NCBI GenBank assembly: GCA_910586425.1
Contig: CAJUHL010000006.1
Coordinates: forward strand, 1-56,336
From: an uncultured Bacilli bacterium
Lineage (GTDB): Bacteria > Bacillota_I > Bacilli_A > RF39 > UBA660
Length of the DNA: 56,336 nucleotides
Reading direction: 5' to 3'
Positions 16,131-25,326 of this stretch are shown here, in pieces. A program made the position numbers and the translations under genes. The notes beneath the pieces were generated by a model. That model ran no database searches. It saw only the letters and a list, made by a program, of their open reading frames with translations, and was not told where the DNA came from. Every line of letters starts with the position of its first letter. Position 1 is the stretch's first letter.

Positions 16131-17012
16131 TTATTCTTTGATGTCAATAATTTCTAAAATACGATTCAAATCAGCAACCGAAATAAAAGAGATTTCGATT
16201 TTTTTATCACGAATTTTGACTTTTGCATCTAGTTTCTCACTTAATAAATCTTCCACATACTTAAATTCTTTGGCTTCTGGTTGCTTTCTTTTCTGAATTT
16301 TAACATTTCTTTCAAATTCATTAGAATCCGTCAATGATTCAATTTCACGAACCGAGAATTTTTCATTCACGATTTTATCTGCCATTTCACGCATTTGTTT
16401 TTCATCATTGAATTTACTTAACACACGAGCATGACCCATAGTAAGTTTAGAATCATTTACCATATCTTGAATATCTTTAGGAAGACGAAGCAATCCTATC
16501 ATATTAGTAATATGACTTCTACTTTTTCCAACTTTCAAAGAAAGTTCTTCTTGAGTAAGTTCTAACTTCTCAATCATCAATTTGTATGCATGAGCCTCTT
16601 CAATTGCACTTAAATTCTCGCGTTGCAAGTTCTCAAGCAAAGCAATTTCCATCATCTGCTCATCAGAAAAACTACGTATGATAGCTGGTACTTTTTCTAA
16701 TCCAGCAAGTTTACTTGCACGCACGCGACGTTCTCCCGCAATGATTTCATATCCTTTAATGCTTTTTTTCACAATAATTGGTTGAAATACACCATGTTCT
16801 TTGATCGAAACAGCAAGTTCTTTCAATGCTACTTCATCAAATACCTTACGCGGCTGATAAGGATTGGCACGCAAATCATCAATATTCAACTCCACAATTT
16901 CTTCATTGGTTGCGGTTTCATATATCGTACGTTCAATGGTATCTACATCTAAATTTTCATTGTTAAATAATTGTTCTAGCCCACGCCCTAATGCTCTTTT
17001 TTTAGTTTCCAT
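16131..17012 (-). CDS. parB: Chromosome partitioning protein ParB (Spo0J)
   Basis: A CTP-dependent DNA clamp that loads at parS, recruits SMC and, with ParA, separates origins. It is 293 aa. It starts METKKRALGRGLEQLF; the N-terminal CTPase region has the GERRVRA box (about residue 95). The helix-turn-helix ELSLKVGKSRSHITNMIGLL (about 155-175) follows, then the dimerisation C-terminus. The ATG at 17012 fits AAGGAAGTGAT; a TTG three codons earlier is too near that site. It overlaps parA by 11 bases. Five parS sites lie 24-26 kb away in this window. Confidence 0.97.
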   Translation of the reverse strand: METKKRALGRGLEQLFNNENLDVDTIERTIYETATNEEIVELNIDDLRANPYQPRKVFDEVALKELAVSIKEHGVFQPIIVKKSIKGYEIIAGERRVRASKLAGLEKVPAIIRSFSDEQMMEIALLENLQRENLSAIEEAHAYKLMIEKLELTQEELSLKVGKSRSHITNMIGLLRLPKDIQDMVNDSKLTMGHARVLSKFNDEKQMREMADKIVNEKFSVREIESLTDSNEFERNVKIQKRKQPEAKEFKYVEDLLSEKLDAKVKIRDKKIEISFISVADLNRILEIIDIKE

Positions 17013-17787
17013 TTCGTTCAATCACTTCCTTTGCCAAATTGAGATAAGCTTCAGTTCCACGACTTTGTGGATCATATGAAATAATTGGTTTCCCATGACT
17101 TGGTGCTTCTGATAAACGAACTAACCTCGGAATAATGGTATCATATACCTTTTCTCTAAAGTAACTTTTAATATCTTCTACTACTTCTAGCCCTAAATTA
17201 GTTCTACTATCTAACATAGTCAATAAAACTCCTTCAATATTCAAAGTTGGATTTAGATTTTTTTGCGCTAACATAATAGTATTCAATAATTGCATAATTC
17301 CCTCCAATGCAAAAAATTCACATTGTACAGGAATAATGACAGAATCTGCAGCAGTAAGTGCATTGGTTGTTAAAATACCCAAAGATGGTGGACAATCTAT
17401 AATAATATAATCAAACAAATCTTTTGTTTGATCGAGATATTTTTTTAATTGCGCTCCCCTTGTAAAATCAGGATCCATTTTGCTTTTTTCCATTAATTCA
17501 AAATCAACACCCGCCAAATTAATCGTTGCTGGGATGACATATAAATTCTTAAATTTTGTTTTGATAATGACTTCCTTTAATGCTGCTTCATCTTTTAACA
17601 ATTCATAAATACTTTTATCATAATCGGTTTTACCAATTCCAACACCAGTGGTAGAATTTCCTTGCGGATCTAAATCGACTAATAAAACTTTCTTTTTTAA
17701 TACACCCAAAGAAGCTGCTAAATTGATACTAGATGTTGTTTTTCCAACCCCACCTTTTTGATTGACCAAAGCAATTATCTTCCCCAT
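17002..17787 (-). CDS. parA: Chromosome partitioning ATPase ParA (Soj)
   Basis: A Walker-type ATPase that binds DNA in its ATP-dimer form and is driven by ParB; it also controls DnaA in Bacillus. It is 261 aa, starting MGKIIALVNQKGGVGKTT with the deviant Walker A, including the signature Lys. The D-P-Q-G-N block (VDLDPQGNST) and YIIIDCPPSLG are present. ATG at 17787 with GGTGAT upstream; earlier in-frame starts lack a site. Divergent from the XRE gene at 18040. Confidence 0.97.
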   Translation of the reverse strand: MGKIIALVNQKGGVGKTTSSINLAASLGVLKKKVLLVDLDPQGNSTTGVGIGKTDYDKSIYELLKDEAALKEVIIKTKFKNLYVIPATINLAGVDFELMEKSKMDPDFTRGAQLKKYLDQTKDLFDYIIIDCPPSLGILTTNALTAADSVIIPVQCEFFALEGIMQLLNTIMLAQKNLNPTLNIEGVLLTMLDSRTNLGLEVVEDIKSYFREKVYDTIIPRLVRLSEAPSHGKPIISYDPQSRGTEAYLNLAKEVIERNGN

Positions 17788-17984
17788 ATAAATCACCATT
17801 TTCTCATCTACATAATCTAACATATATTTTACCACATATGAAAGAATTTGACTATCTCTTTTTCAACTTTATCATGGAACATACACAATTTAAGATGCTT
17901 TTTTAGCATAATATATAAGCTTTTATATGATATAAATTGGGAAAGTAACAATTGATACATCATATAGACTATTTCATTCCAATT

Positions 17985-18015
17985 TTGCAAATTTTCAAAA
18001 TTTGTTCGATATAAT
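17985..18015 (+). promoter_or_regulatory. Promoter with overlapping palindromic operator for the XRE gene
   Basis: TTGCAA (17985-17990) and TATAAT (18010-18015) with a 19-base spacer form a plausible promoter. Between them lies a perfect 8-bp inverted repeat with a 1-base centre, CAAATTTTCAAAATTTG (17988-18004), which covers the -35 and spacer. This is the kind of site where a small XRE repressor would bind to control itself. Autoregulation is inferred. Confidence 0.5.
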
Positions 18016-18039
18016 GGTCTCTATGGAAGGGGACATTAT

Positions 18040-18264
18040 ATGTATAAAAGATTAAGAGATTTGCGAGAAGACAAAGATTTAAAGCAAAAAGATATTGCCG
18101 ATTTCCTTAATATTTCACCACGTGGATACTCCCATTATGAGACTGGCAATTATGATATTCCAACTGAAATATTAATCAGACTCGCTGATTTTTATGATAC
18201 AAGTGTGGATTACCTTCTAGGGAGAACAAACAACAAGAGGAAAAAGGAAAAACAACGAAATTAG
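18040..18264 (+). CDS. XRE-family helix-turn-helix regulator
   Basis: A Cro/CI-type DNA-binding protein of 74 aa. The helix-turn-helix (DKDLKQKDIADFLNISPRGY) is at residues 12-31, followed by EIIIRLADFYDTSVDYLLGR-like residues (here ILIRLADFYDTSVDYLLGR) and a basic tail. ATG with AAGGGG upstream. It stands alone on the plus strand, divergent from parA and convergent with a DUF2441 gene. A palindrome overlaps its promoter. Target genes beyond itself are unknown. Confidence 0.88.
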   Translation: MYKRLRDLREDKDLKQKDIADFLNISPRGYSHYETGNYDIPTEILIRLADFYDTSVDYLLGRTNNKRKKEKQRN

Positions 18265-18293
18265 GGGAATGATACTCCTAATTTTATTTTTTG
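18258..18293. terminator. Convergent terminator (XRE / DUF2441)
   Basis: An 8-bp stem AAATTAGG (18258-18265) with CCTAATTT (18277-18284), followed on the plus strand by TATTTTTT. It lies at the ends of two convergent genes. Confidence 0.65.
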
Positions 18294-18907
18294 TCATCAA
18301 TACGCAATTGTTCCAAAACCTTTACTTTTCCTTGAAATAAATATTCTCGGTCGAATTCTTCTGTGTAAGGAGGATTCCAATACAAACTTGCTTCTTGATA
18401 CATCTGTTCTACACATAATTTTCGATTGGGAAGCCAATAATCACTGGAACAGAATAGCTCTCCATCTAGTGAGACACGAAATAATTTAAGTTGACAGTTC
18501 CCCCCCAGTTGTTTCTTCCAATAATCTAGACCATTCTCATCACAAAACCAAACAGAATGTAATCGACTAGGTAATTGCAGGCAATGATCTAATCTATATC
18601 TTTCTAAAGTAAGCTCTCTATTATAAATACCCATATGCAGAATTAATTTACGTGCCTTCTCTGCTACTTTTGCCACATAATTCAAATTCTGATTTTTTAA
18701 ACCTTCATCTAAACATCCTTCAATTACGGAATCAAAAGCGACTAATTCATCGTTTTTACAAATAACACTTGTATGAAAATTTTGCAATATTTTACAAAAA
18801 TCACTATTAAAAGACTCGTCTATGATGATTTCTTTCCCTACTTGCCATATATCATTATAATATCTTACTCTATGATAATGAAACAACTCCTTATCTTGAA
18901 CTTGCAT
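18284..18907 (-). CDS. DUF2441-like protein
   Basis: It is 207 aa, of unknown function. The N-terminal FHYHRVRYYNDIWQVGKEII (about residues 8-27) and the C-terminal VWFCDENGLDYWKKQL resemble DUF2441 proteins, a family found in scattered Firmicutes. It has no signal peptide or membrane segment. The ATG at 18907 (MQVQDKEL) has AGGGGG upstream; earlier in-frame codons are not supported. The position between the XRE gene and ftsH is not a conserved one, so it is probably accessory. Confidence 0.6.
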   Translation of the reverse strand: MQVQDKELFHYHRVRYYNDIWQVGKEIIIDESFNSDFCKILQNFHTSVICKNDELVAFDSVIEGCLDEGLKNQNLNYVAKVAEKARKLILHMGIYNRELTLERYRLDHCLQLPSRLHSVWFCDENGLDYWKKQLGGNCQLKLFRVSLDGELFCSSDYWLPNRKLCVEQMYQEASLYWNPPYTEEFDREYLFQGKVKVLEQLRIDDKK

Positions 18908-18978
18908 ATAGTTAATCCCCCTTTTTTTAAAAGATAGTCTAGCATTTCTTTTGGTTCTTGTCAAATCAAAAAAGAAGA

Positions 18979-20970
18979 CTATTCATCCTCTTCTAATTTT
19001 TGTTTCAATTCCTCTTTGTTCATTTTATAATAACCTGGAATTCCTTTTTCTTTGGCTAGTTCTTTTAATTCACTTAAAGATAAATCTTCTAGACTAGCTT
19101 CTTTGAAGTTACTATAGTCTACTTCTGAATCTTGACTTGGCATACAACCATTTTCTACTAAATAATCAATTTGTTCTTTGGTTAATGTCTCATGTTCTAA
19201 TAAAGATTCCGCAATTAAATCCAACAATTTCTTATTTTCAGAAATGGTTTTCTTTGTAATTTCATAGCACTCATTTATAATTCTTCTTTGTTCTTGGTCA
19301 ATCTCAAAAGCAACTTGACCAGAGAAATTACGACTCTTATTATAATCTCTACCTAAAAATACACTCGATTCTTGATGTTCAAATTGAACAGGTCCCAAAT
19401 CACTCATACCAAATTCAGTAATCATAGCACGGGCAATTTTGGTTGCTCTTTCTAAATCGTTTTGTGCACCTGTAGTCATCTCATCAAAAATAAGTTCCTC
19501 TGCAACACGTCCACCTAATAATCCACTTATTTGATCCAACAATTCTTTTTTAGTAGATAAATAAGTCTCTTCCTTTGGTTGCATCATATTATAGCCACCT
19601 GCTGCTCCACGTGGGATAATCGTGATTTTCTGTACCTCATTGGCACCATCCAATTTGATTCCCATAACAGCATGCCCTGCTTCATGATAAGCAACAATTT
19701 TACGTTCTCTTTCAGTATATTTATGGCTCTTTTTAGCAGGACCCATTAATACACGGTCATGAGCTTCATCTATTTCTGACATCGTAATTGCATCTTTATT
19801 CCTTCTAACTGCTAATAAAGCAGCCTCATTCAGTAAATTCTCTAAATCTGCACCACTCATACCAACAGTTCTTCTAGCAATATTAGATAATTTTACATCT
19901 TTTGCAAAAATTTTATTGGCTGCATGTACTTCTAAAATTTCTTCTCTTCCTCTTACATCTGGTAATGCGACAGTTACTTGACGATCAAAACGTCCAGGTC
20001 TTAAAAGTGCAGGATCTAATACATCTGGTCTGTTAGTAGCTGCAATGATAATGATACCTTCATTTGCTCCAAAACCATCCATTTCTGTCAACAATTGGTT
20101 CAATGTTTGCTCACGCTCATCGTGACCTCCACCTAACCCTGCGCCTCTTTGACGACCCACCGCATCAATTTCATCAATAAAGATTAAGCATGGGGCATTA
20201 TGTTTGGCTTGTTTGAACATATCACGTACACGAGAAGCACCAACACCGACAAATAGTTCTACGAAATCAGAACCACTGATATAGTAAAATGGTACATTGG
20301 CTTCCCCCGCAACAGCACGTGCCAATAAGGTTTTACCAGTTCCAGGAGGCCCTACCAATAATACTCCTTTGGGAATTCTTGCTCCCAATCTTTGGAACTT
20401 TTTCGGATTTTTCAAGAAATCAATTAATTCTTGAACTTCTTCTTTTTCTTCTGTTAAACCAGCTACTTGTTTAAAAGTCACTTTTCTACTATCCTCATTT
20501 AAACGAGCTCTACTTTTACCAAAATCCATTGATTTATTGGCATTTCCCATTTGGCGTGTAATAAAGAAGAAAGCAGCCCCTACCAAAATAACCATTGGTA
20601 AGACATTGACTAAAAAGAGTAAAAAGGTACTTGATTCTGGATCGGTTTTCGTTTGAATGGTAAATCCATATGTTTCTTCAGCACCCAAAATTTTGGTCAT
20701 TACTTCTTCTGCTAATGGTACACGGAAAAAGAAACTTTCTCCTTCTTTATAATTTTTTAATTTACCAGAAATTTCATATACACCTGCACGATCTCTTGGT
20801 GTAATCACAATTTCTGATACATTATTTCCAGCAACTTCCTTCATAAATGCATCGTAACTAATCACATTCACTTTTTGATTTGTGATATTGAAAAAGTAAA
20901 TAATACCTACAATCACAATTAGTAAAAAGAAGTAAGGCATTATTCCGCGTTTTACATTTCTTTTATTCAT
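18979..20970 (-). CDS. ftsH: ATP-dependent zinc metalloprotease FtsH with a Rho_N/SAP-like C-terminal tail
   Basis: A membrane-bound AAA+ protease for quality control of membrane and regulatory proteins. It is 663 aa. The transmembrane segments are at about 11-27 and 116-138. Walker A is GPPGTGKT (207-214), the zinc site HEAGH is at 429-433, and the second region ([14 protein letters not shown]) is present. The protease domain ends near residue 612. After it comes a linker and [20 protein letters not shown] (about 631-650), then [12 protein letters not shown]. This resembles the small Rho N-terminal/SAP-like helical module, which is unusual on FtsH. Start ATG with GGGAG. It lies 16 bases after tilS. 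Confidence 0.96.
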   Translation of the reverse strand: MNKRNVKRGIMPYFFLLIVIVGIIYFFNITNQKVNVISYDAFMKEVAGNNVSEIVITPRDRAGVYEISGKLKNYKEGESFFFRVPLAEEVMTKILGAEETYGFTIQTKTDPESSTFLLFLVNVLPMVILVGAAFFFITRQMGNANKSMDFGKSRARLNEDSRKVTFKQVAGLTEEKEEVQELIDFLKNPKKFQRLGARIPKGVLLVGPPGTGKTLLARAVAGEANVPFYYISGSDFVELFVGVGASRVRDMFKQAKHNAPCLIFIDEIDAVGRQRGAGLGGGHDEREQTLNQLLTEMDGFGANEGIIIIAATNRPDVLDPALLRPGRFDRQVTVALPDVRGREEILEVHAANKIFAKDVKLSNIARRTVGMSGADLENLLNEAALLAVRRNKDAITMSEIDEAHDRVLMGPAKKSHKYTERERKIVAYHEAGHAVMGIKLDGANEVQKITIIPRGAAGGYNMMQPKEETYLSTKKELLDQISGLLGGRVAEELIFDEMTTGAQNDLERATKIARAMITEFGMSDLGPVQFEHQESSVFLGRDYNKSRNFSGQVAFEIDQEQRRIINECYEITKKTISENKKLLDLIAESLLEHETLTKEQIDYLVENGCMPSQDSEVDYSNFKEASLEDLSLSELKELAKEKGIPGYYKMNKEELKQKLEEDE

Positions 20971-20986
20971 CCAAAATTCTCCCTTC

Positions 20987-22312
20987 TTAATAATACTTTA
21001 GTATTATATCATACTTTTCCTCTTTTGTTTTGTCAAATTTTGATTTCTTTAATCCCGGTAACCAAACAACCATCCCTTTTGAATCGACCACAATAGGCCA
21101 TAAATCCCTTTCATTCATTGGAATTTTCTCATCAATAAAGATATCACTTATCTTTTTACTACCTAACAATCCCTTTACATATATTTTATCTCCATTCATT
21201 CGATTACGTACATGTAGCGGAAAAGCCACTTCACTTGCACACAAACGACAGACAAAATTATCATCTTTTGAAGATTTAGAAACTACTTCAATATTTTTAC
21301 CATTTGGTAAATTCATATATTGAATCAATTCAATTTCATATGAACCCATTTTTTCTTCATCATGAACAAACGTTAACTTATCATAAGCTTTGACAGCTTT
21401 TAAATAATTGGGTAAATAAATATAAGCATTGACACGTTTGGATGTAATGAGTCCAAAAATCAGTTCCGCATGATGATCGGTAATTAACATCAAATCATCT
21501 TGGTATACATGCTCTAATATATAGTAAATGACTTTCATGGCAATTACATGATCCAATTTTAAAAATGCATCAATATCCAATTCATTTTGCATATATATTT
21601 TGGGCATTATTTTTTCTACTTGTTTATCAATATAATCATTGTATTCTAATAACGTTCTACTAAATTTATAAAATTTATGATGCACATTTTTATCTTCCCT
21701 TTTAAGCGCAGGAACTACATATTTACGGAAACGATTTCTAGTATACACATCTTTGTCATTGGAAGCATCTTTGACAAATGGAACTTTATATTTTTTATCA
21801 TATTCTAGAATTTCTTCTTTGGTTACACCAATCAAAGGTCTTAAAATCGTATAATTACCCATTTCAACCAAATAAGAAAAGCCGCTATATCCTCTTAAAG
21901 TAGATCCTCTTACCATACGCATCAAAATCGTCTCAACCAAATCGTCTCCATGGTGTGCCGTAAACAAAAACTTTGCATGATATTTTTTTACAATTTCTTC
22001 AAAATAGTGATACCTTTTTGTTCTCGCTTCATTATGGAAATTATCATCACCATAATCTTCTATTTTCATATATTCAAACAAAACACCATTGTTTCTACAA
22101 AATTTTTCAACAAAAATAGCTTCCTCGCTACTTTCTTTTCGCACATTATGATTGACATGTGCACAAACAATAGTAAGCTCAAATGCATCCTTTACACGGG
22201 ATAATAGATGCAAAAGCGCCATCGAATCTGGCCCACCACTAATGGCTACAACTACTGTATCTCTATATTTGAAATTGACATTTTCCATTAAAAATTGATA
22301 CGCCTGTTCCAT
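20987..22312 (-). CDS. tilS: tRNA(Ile)-lysidine synthase
   Basis: Converts C34 of the CAT-anticodon tRNA(Ile) to lysidine with ATP and lysine, letting it read AUA. It is 441 aa. The PP-loop is VAISGGPDSMALLHLL (residues 22-37), with HVNHNVRKESSEEA after it. The C-terminal TilS domain includes MNGDKIYVKGLLGSKKISDI. The usual Firmicutes order is tilS-hpt-ftsH; here hpt is missing and ftsH follows directly. Confidence 0.95.
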   Translation of the reverse strand: MEQAYQFLMENVNFKYRDTVVVAISGGPDSMALLHLLSRVKDAFELTIVCAHVNHNVRKESSEEAIFVEKFCRNNGVLFEYMKIEDYGDDNFHNEARTKRYHYFEEIVKKYHAKFLFTAHHGDDLVETILMRMVRGSTLRGYSGFSYLVEMGNYTILRPLIGVTKEEILEYDKKYKVPFVKDASNDKDVYTRNRFRKYVVPALKREDKNVHHKFYKFSRTLLEYNDYIDKQVEKIMPKIYMQNELDIDAFLKLDHVIAMKVIYYILEHVYQDDLMLITDHHAELIFGLITSKRVNAYIYLPNYLKAVKAYDKLTFVHDEEKMGSYEIELIQYMNLPNGKNIEVVSKSSKDDNFVCRLCASEVAFPLHVRNRMNGDKIYVKGLLGSKKISDIFIDEKIPMNERDLWPIVVDSKGMVVWLPGLKKSKFDKTKEEKYDIILKYY

Positions 22313-22397
22313 ATTGACACCTCTTATTTTATTTTATAATAAAATATTACTTTCCACAAGAAAAATGAAACGATATCATTATTTCCCACATTTCATA

Positions 22398-23051
22398 CTA
22401 CCACTGAATTGGTGAATTGTCATTTTTTTCTAAAAATTGATTGATTTTTGAAAATGGCTTACTTCCAAAAAAACCACGATTGGCAGACAAAGGAGAAGGA
22501 TGTACACTTTCTAAAATTAAGTGTTTTGGATTTTGAATCAACACCTTTTTACTTCTCGCATAACTCCCCCATAGTACAAATACCATAGGTTTGTCTCTTT
22601 CTCCTAATTTACGAATCACATTATCAGTAAATATTTCCCAACCCTTATCTTTATGAGAAAGTGGACTATCTTTGACAACTGTCATAATGGAATTTAATAA
22701 CAGAACCCCTTGTTTTGCCCAATCAGTTAAATCTGTTTGCGTTCTTTTGATTCCAATATCTTGATAAAGTTCTTGAAAAATATTTCTTAAAGATGGGGGC
22801 ATAGCGACACCTTCTTTCACAGAAAAGGAAAGCCCATGGGCTTCACGGTCTCCATGATAGGGATCTTGTCCCAAAATAACAACCTTAACATCATTATAAT
22901 CTGTATACCGAAATGCATTAAAGATATCCTTATATTCTGGATAAATAGTTTGGTGTTGATATGCATTCTTTACAAATACGCCGAGTTCCCGAAAATAAGG
23001 TGCTTTAAATTCACTTTCTAAAATTTTATCCCAATCTTTATTGACTATCAT
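22398..23051 (-). CDS. ung: Uracil-DNA glycosylase
   Basis: Removes uracil from DNA in base excision repair. It is 217 aa, the family-1 norm. The catalytic motif is GQDPYHGDREAHGLSFSV (about residues 61-78, with the catalytic Asp). The minor-groove loop HPSPLSANRGFFGSKPFSKI is at about 184-203. It stands alone between tilS and the symporter, and no operon partner is seen. Confidence 0.97.
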   Translation of the reverse strand: MIVNKDWDKILESEFKAPYFRELGVFVKNAYQHQTIYPEYKDIFNAFRYTDYNDVKVVILGQDPYHGDREAHGLSFSVKEGVAMPPSLRNIFQELYQDIGIKRTQTDLTDWAKQGVLLLNSIMTVVKDSPLSHKDKGWEIFTDNVIRKLGERDKPMVFVLWGSYARSKKVLIQNPKHLILESVHPSPLSANRGFFGSKPFSKINQFLEKNDNSPIQW

Positions 23052-23105
23052 AAAACTTCCTCCATCATTCTATTTATTGTATCATAAATAGAAATAGAAA
23101 AAAAG

Positions 23106-24419
23106 TTATTCACGGTGTTTTTGAAGCTGATAATATTCTAGTTCTTTGACAATATCTTCACGTAAACCAAATAATCCATAAATATTGATAATCGCAAGTA
23201 TCGCAACCAAAACATCAACCAATTTCCATAAAGTAGTAGAAGACATAATGCAGCCGAGGAATACCACAATTAAGGTAAGTACTTTTAAAAAAATTAAGTA
23301 AATAGGTTTGATATGATTGGTAAAGTATTTTAATGAAGACTCTCCATAATAATATCCTGTTAAAATAGTAGAGAAGGCAAATAATAAAATAGATAGAAAA
23401 ATAAATGTATTACCGACATTTCCCAAATGATATTGGAAAGCCATCTGTGTAATTTCAATTCCATTGACATCTGTAAATATAGTAGAATCGTATTGACTGG
23501 TTAAAATAATCATAGCTGTTGCAGTACAAATGAATAAACTGGTGATATAAATTCCCAATATTTGAATATAACCTTGTGCAGTTGGACTGTCACTATTAGA
23601 AGTCGAGGCTGCAATACTACCTGTTCCAAGTCCTGCCTCATTCGAAAAGATACCTCGTTGAATGCCTACAATAAAACTAGTCAAAAAACCACTTATAAAA
23701 GGTTTGAAATGAAAAGCCTCTTTTATAATCTTATGAAAAATAGATGGAAGTAACTGATAATTTATAATCATGATATAAAAAGCGAATATTACATAAGCAA
23801 GTGTCATGATTGGCACAATTTTACCAGTTGCAGATGCAATCTTTTTTACACCACCAAATATAATAAGTGAGGTTACCACTACAATGACAATTCCTACTAG
23901 ATAAGAATTGATTGGTTTGATTTCTTGAATGGATTTGGTAATGGTATTGGATTGAATTCCCAAAAAGCCACCGATATAACAAATCAAAATAAGTATTGCG
24001 TATATCGTACCCAATTTCTTTTTTCCAAGCCCATCTGTTATATAATACGCTGGTCCTCCTTTGTAAATATCATCACTGTCTCTTTTTTTATAAATCATAC
24101 CAAGCACTGTTTCCCCGTAAGCCAAAGCAGAAGATAAAATCGCCATGATCCATATCCAAAAAATAGACCCAACGCCACCGATATAAATGGCTAAAGCAAT
24201 TCCAGCAATACTGCCAACACCAATTCGTCCTGCTAAAGTCATCATCAAAACCTGAAAAGGACCAATACCTTTGTGGTCTTTTTGTTTATGAAGTAAATTG
24301 GTAAACATTTCTTTCATATGAAACTGAATTCCTTTTAATCGAAATGAAAAATAAATACTAGAAGTTACAATAAATACGGTTGCGATTGCCCATAGAATTT
24401 TACCCAAAAAATCAATCAT
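23106..24419 (-). CDS. Sodium:alanine/glycine symporter family protein (AGCS)
   Basis: Cation-coupled amino-acid uptake carrier, 437 aa, with about ten hydrophobic segments. The family signature NEAGLGTGSIAASTSN (about 265-280) is intact, and GPAYYITDGLGKKKLG is the usual cytoplasmic loop. The ATG at 24419 (MIDFLGK) has GGTGATT upstream; the longer frame begins with a GTG that lies in the site itself. Alanine or glycine is the likely substrate but the family also moves other small amino acids. Confidence 0.9.
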   Translation of the reverse strand: MIDFLGKILWAIATVFIVTSSIYFSFRLKGIQFHMKEMFTNLLHKQKDHKGIGPFQVLMMTLAGRIGVGSIAGIALAIYIGGVGSIFWIWIMAILSSALAYGETVLGMIYKKRDSDDIYKGGPAYYITDGLGKKKLGTIYAILILICYIGGFLGIQSNTITKSIQEIKPINSYLVGIVIVVVTSLIIFGGVKKIASATGKIVPIMTLAYVIFAFYIMIINYQLLPSIFHKIIKEAFHFKPFISGFLTSFIVGIQRGIFSNEAGLGTGSIAASTSNSDSPTAQGYIQILGIYITSLFICTATAMIILTSQYDSTIFTDVNGIEITQMAFQYHLGNVGNTFIFLSILLFAFSTILTGYYYGESSLKYFTNHIKPIYLIFLKVLTLIVVFLGCIMSSTTLWKLVDVLVAILAIINIYGLFGLREDIVKELEYYQLQKHRE

Positions 24420-24603
24420 AAGAATCACCACTGTTAGTTTACAAGAATATGTTGTAATATTCTGTCAAAAAAAAGTAAATAATATCAGTCTTTTATTTTG
24501 TAACTTATTTTTCTCTTATAAATCCAATGTACCAAAATAATAAGGTAAGTTACTATTCATAACTAAAAAAACTTGATATAATTGAAACAAATTAGGTGAT
24601 AAC

Positions 24604-25308
24604 ATGAAACATTACGAACTTAATAAGAATGATATCAATACCAATTACTTTCATTTTACAAAAAAAAGTAATTTAAAATCCATTCAAAAAAGTGGATTAT
24701 TACCAAGCATTTCCTTTCACGCAAAATATTTAGAAGAAACCAAAAAAGTATTTTTTGTACAAGGTTTGAATCATCTATTAATTTTATTTGACTGTTGGAT
24801 AAATGTTTGTAGCAAATATCCCTTGATTCCAGGTATGTTTCATTTGGGAACTAAAGTTATGAAATACAAGTGGTTTCCAAAAATAATTATAAATGCTTAT
24901 TTTAAATATATAAATTACAATAAAATACATAAATATATCGCATACAAATATTTTGATTGGTTTTTAAAAAAATATATATTATTAAATTTAGATTTAAAAG
25001 AACATATCGATTTCGATTTCAATGATATTGATCAAATAAAAGCCAAGAATTATCCAAAAGAATATTTAATAAAGGGGGGCTATTCACCAGTATATTCAGA
25101 CTTAAAAACCATAAAAATGGATAAATGGAACTTACATACATTTTCAAACCATGGAATTCATTCATCCAAAATAAAAATATGTCATGTAAAAGATTCATAT
25201 CAAATGACTGACATATTAAATTATGCTATAAATCATACAAATTTAAACATTCAAAATGTATGCCCAGTACTCTACCAATATCTAAAAAATAGAAACTATA
25301 TATCGTAA
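24604..25308 (+). CDS. Orphan hypothetical protein with an ART-like N-terminal motif
   Basis: It is 234 aa, rich in Lys, Asn, Ile and Tyr, on the plus strand against its neighbours. N-terminal residues 15-52 read NYFHFTKKSNLKSIQKSGLL, then PSISFHAKYLEETKKVFFVQ. The pattern HFT...NL.SI...GL.P with a later KVFF resembles Firmicutes proteins of unknown function with a possible ADP-ribosyltransferase-like fold. No catalytic site can be assigned. The middle (about 85-130) is aromatic and lysine-rich. ATG with AGGTGAT; a TATAAT at 24577-24582 may be the -10. Upstream an 8-bp inverted repeat GTAACTTA/TAAGTTAC lies at 24500-24553. Confidence 0.7.
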   Translation: MKHYELNKNDINTNYFHFTKKSNLKSIQKSGLLPSISFHAKYLEETKKVFFVQGLNHLLILFDCWINVCSKYPLIPGMFHLGTKVMKYKWFPKIIINAYFKYINYNKIHKYIAYKYFDWFLKKYILLNLDLKEHIDFDFNDIDQIKAKNYPKEYLIKGGYSPVYSDLKTIKMDKWNLHTFSNHGIHSSKIKICHVKDSYQMTDILNYAINHTNLNIQNVCPVLYQYLKNRNYIS

Positions 25309-25326
25309 TTTAACCATGAATATGCT

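Noticed and set aside
17788..18039. A defined parA promoter
   Set aside because: A TAAAAT lies at a suitable place but no -35 could be matched, so it was not listed.
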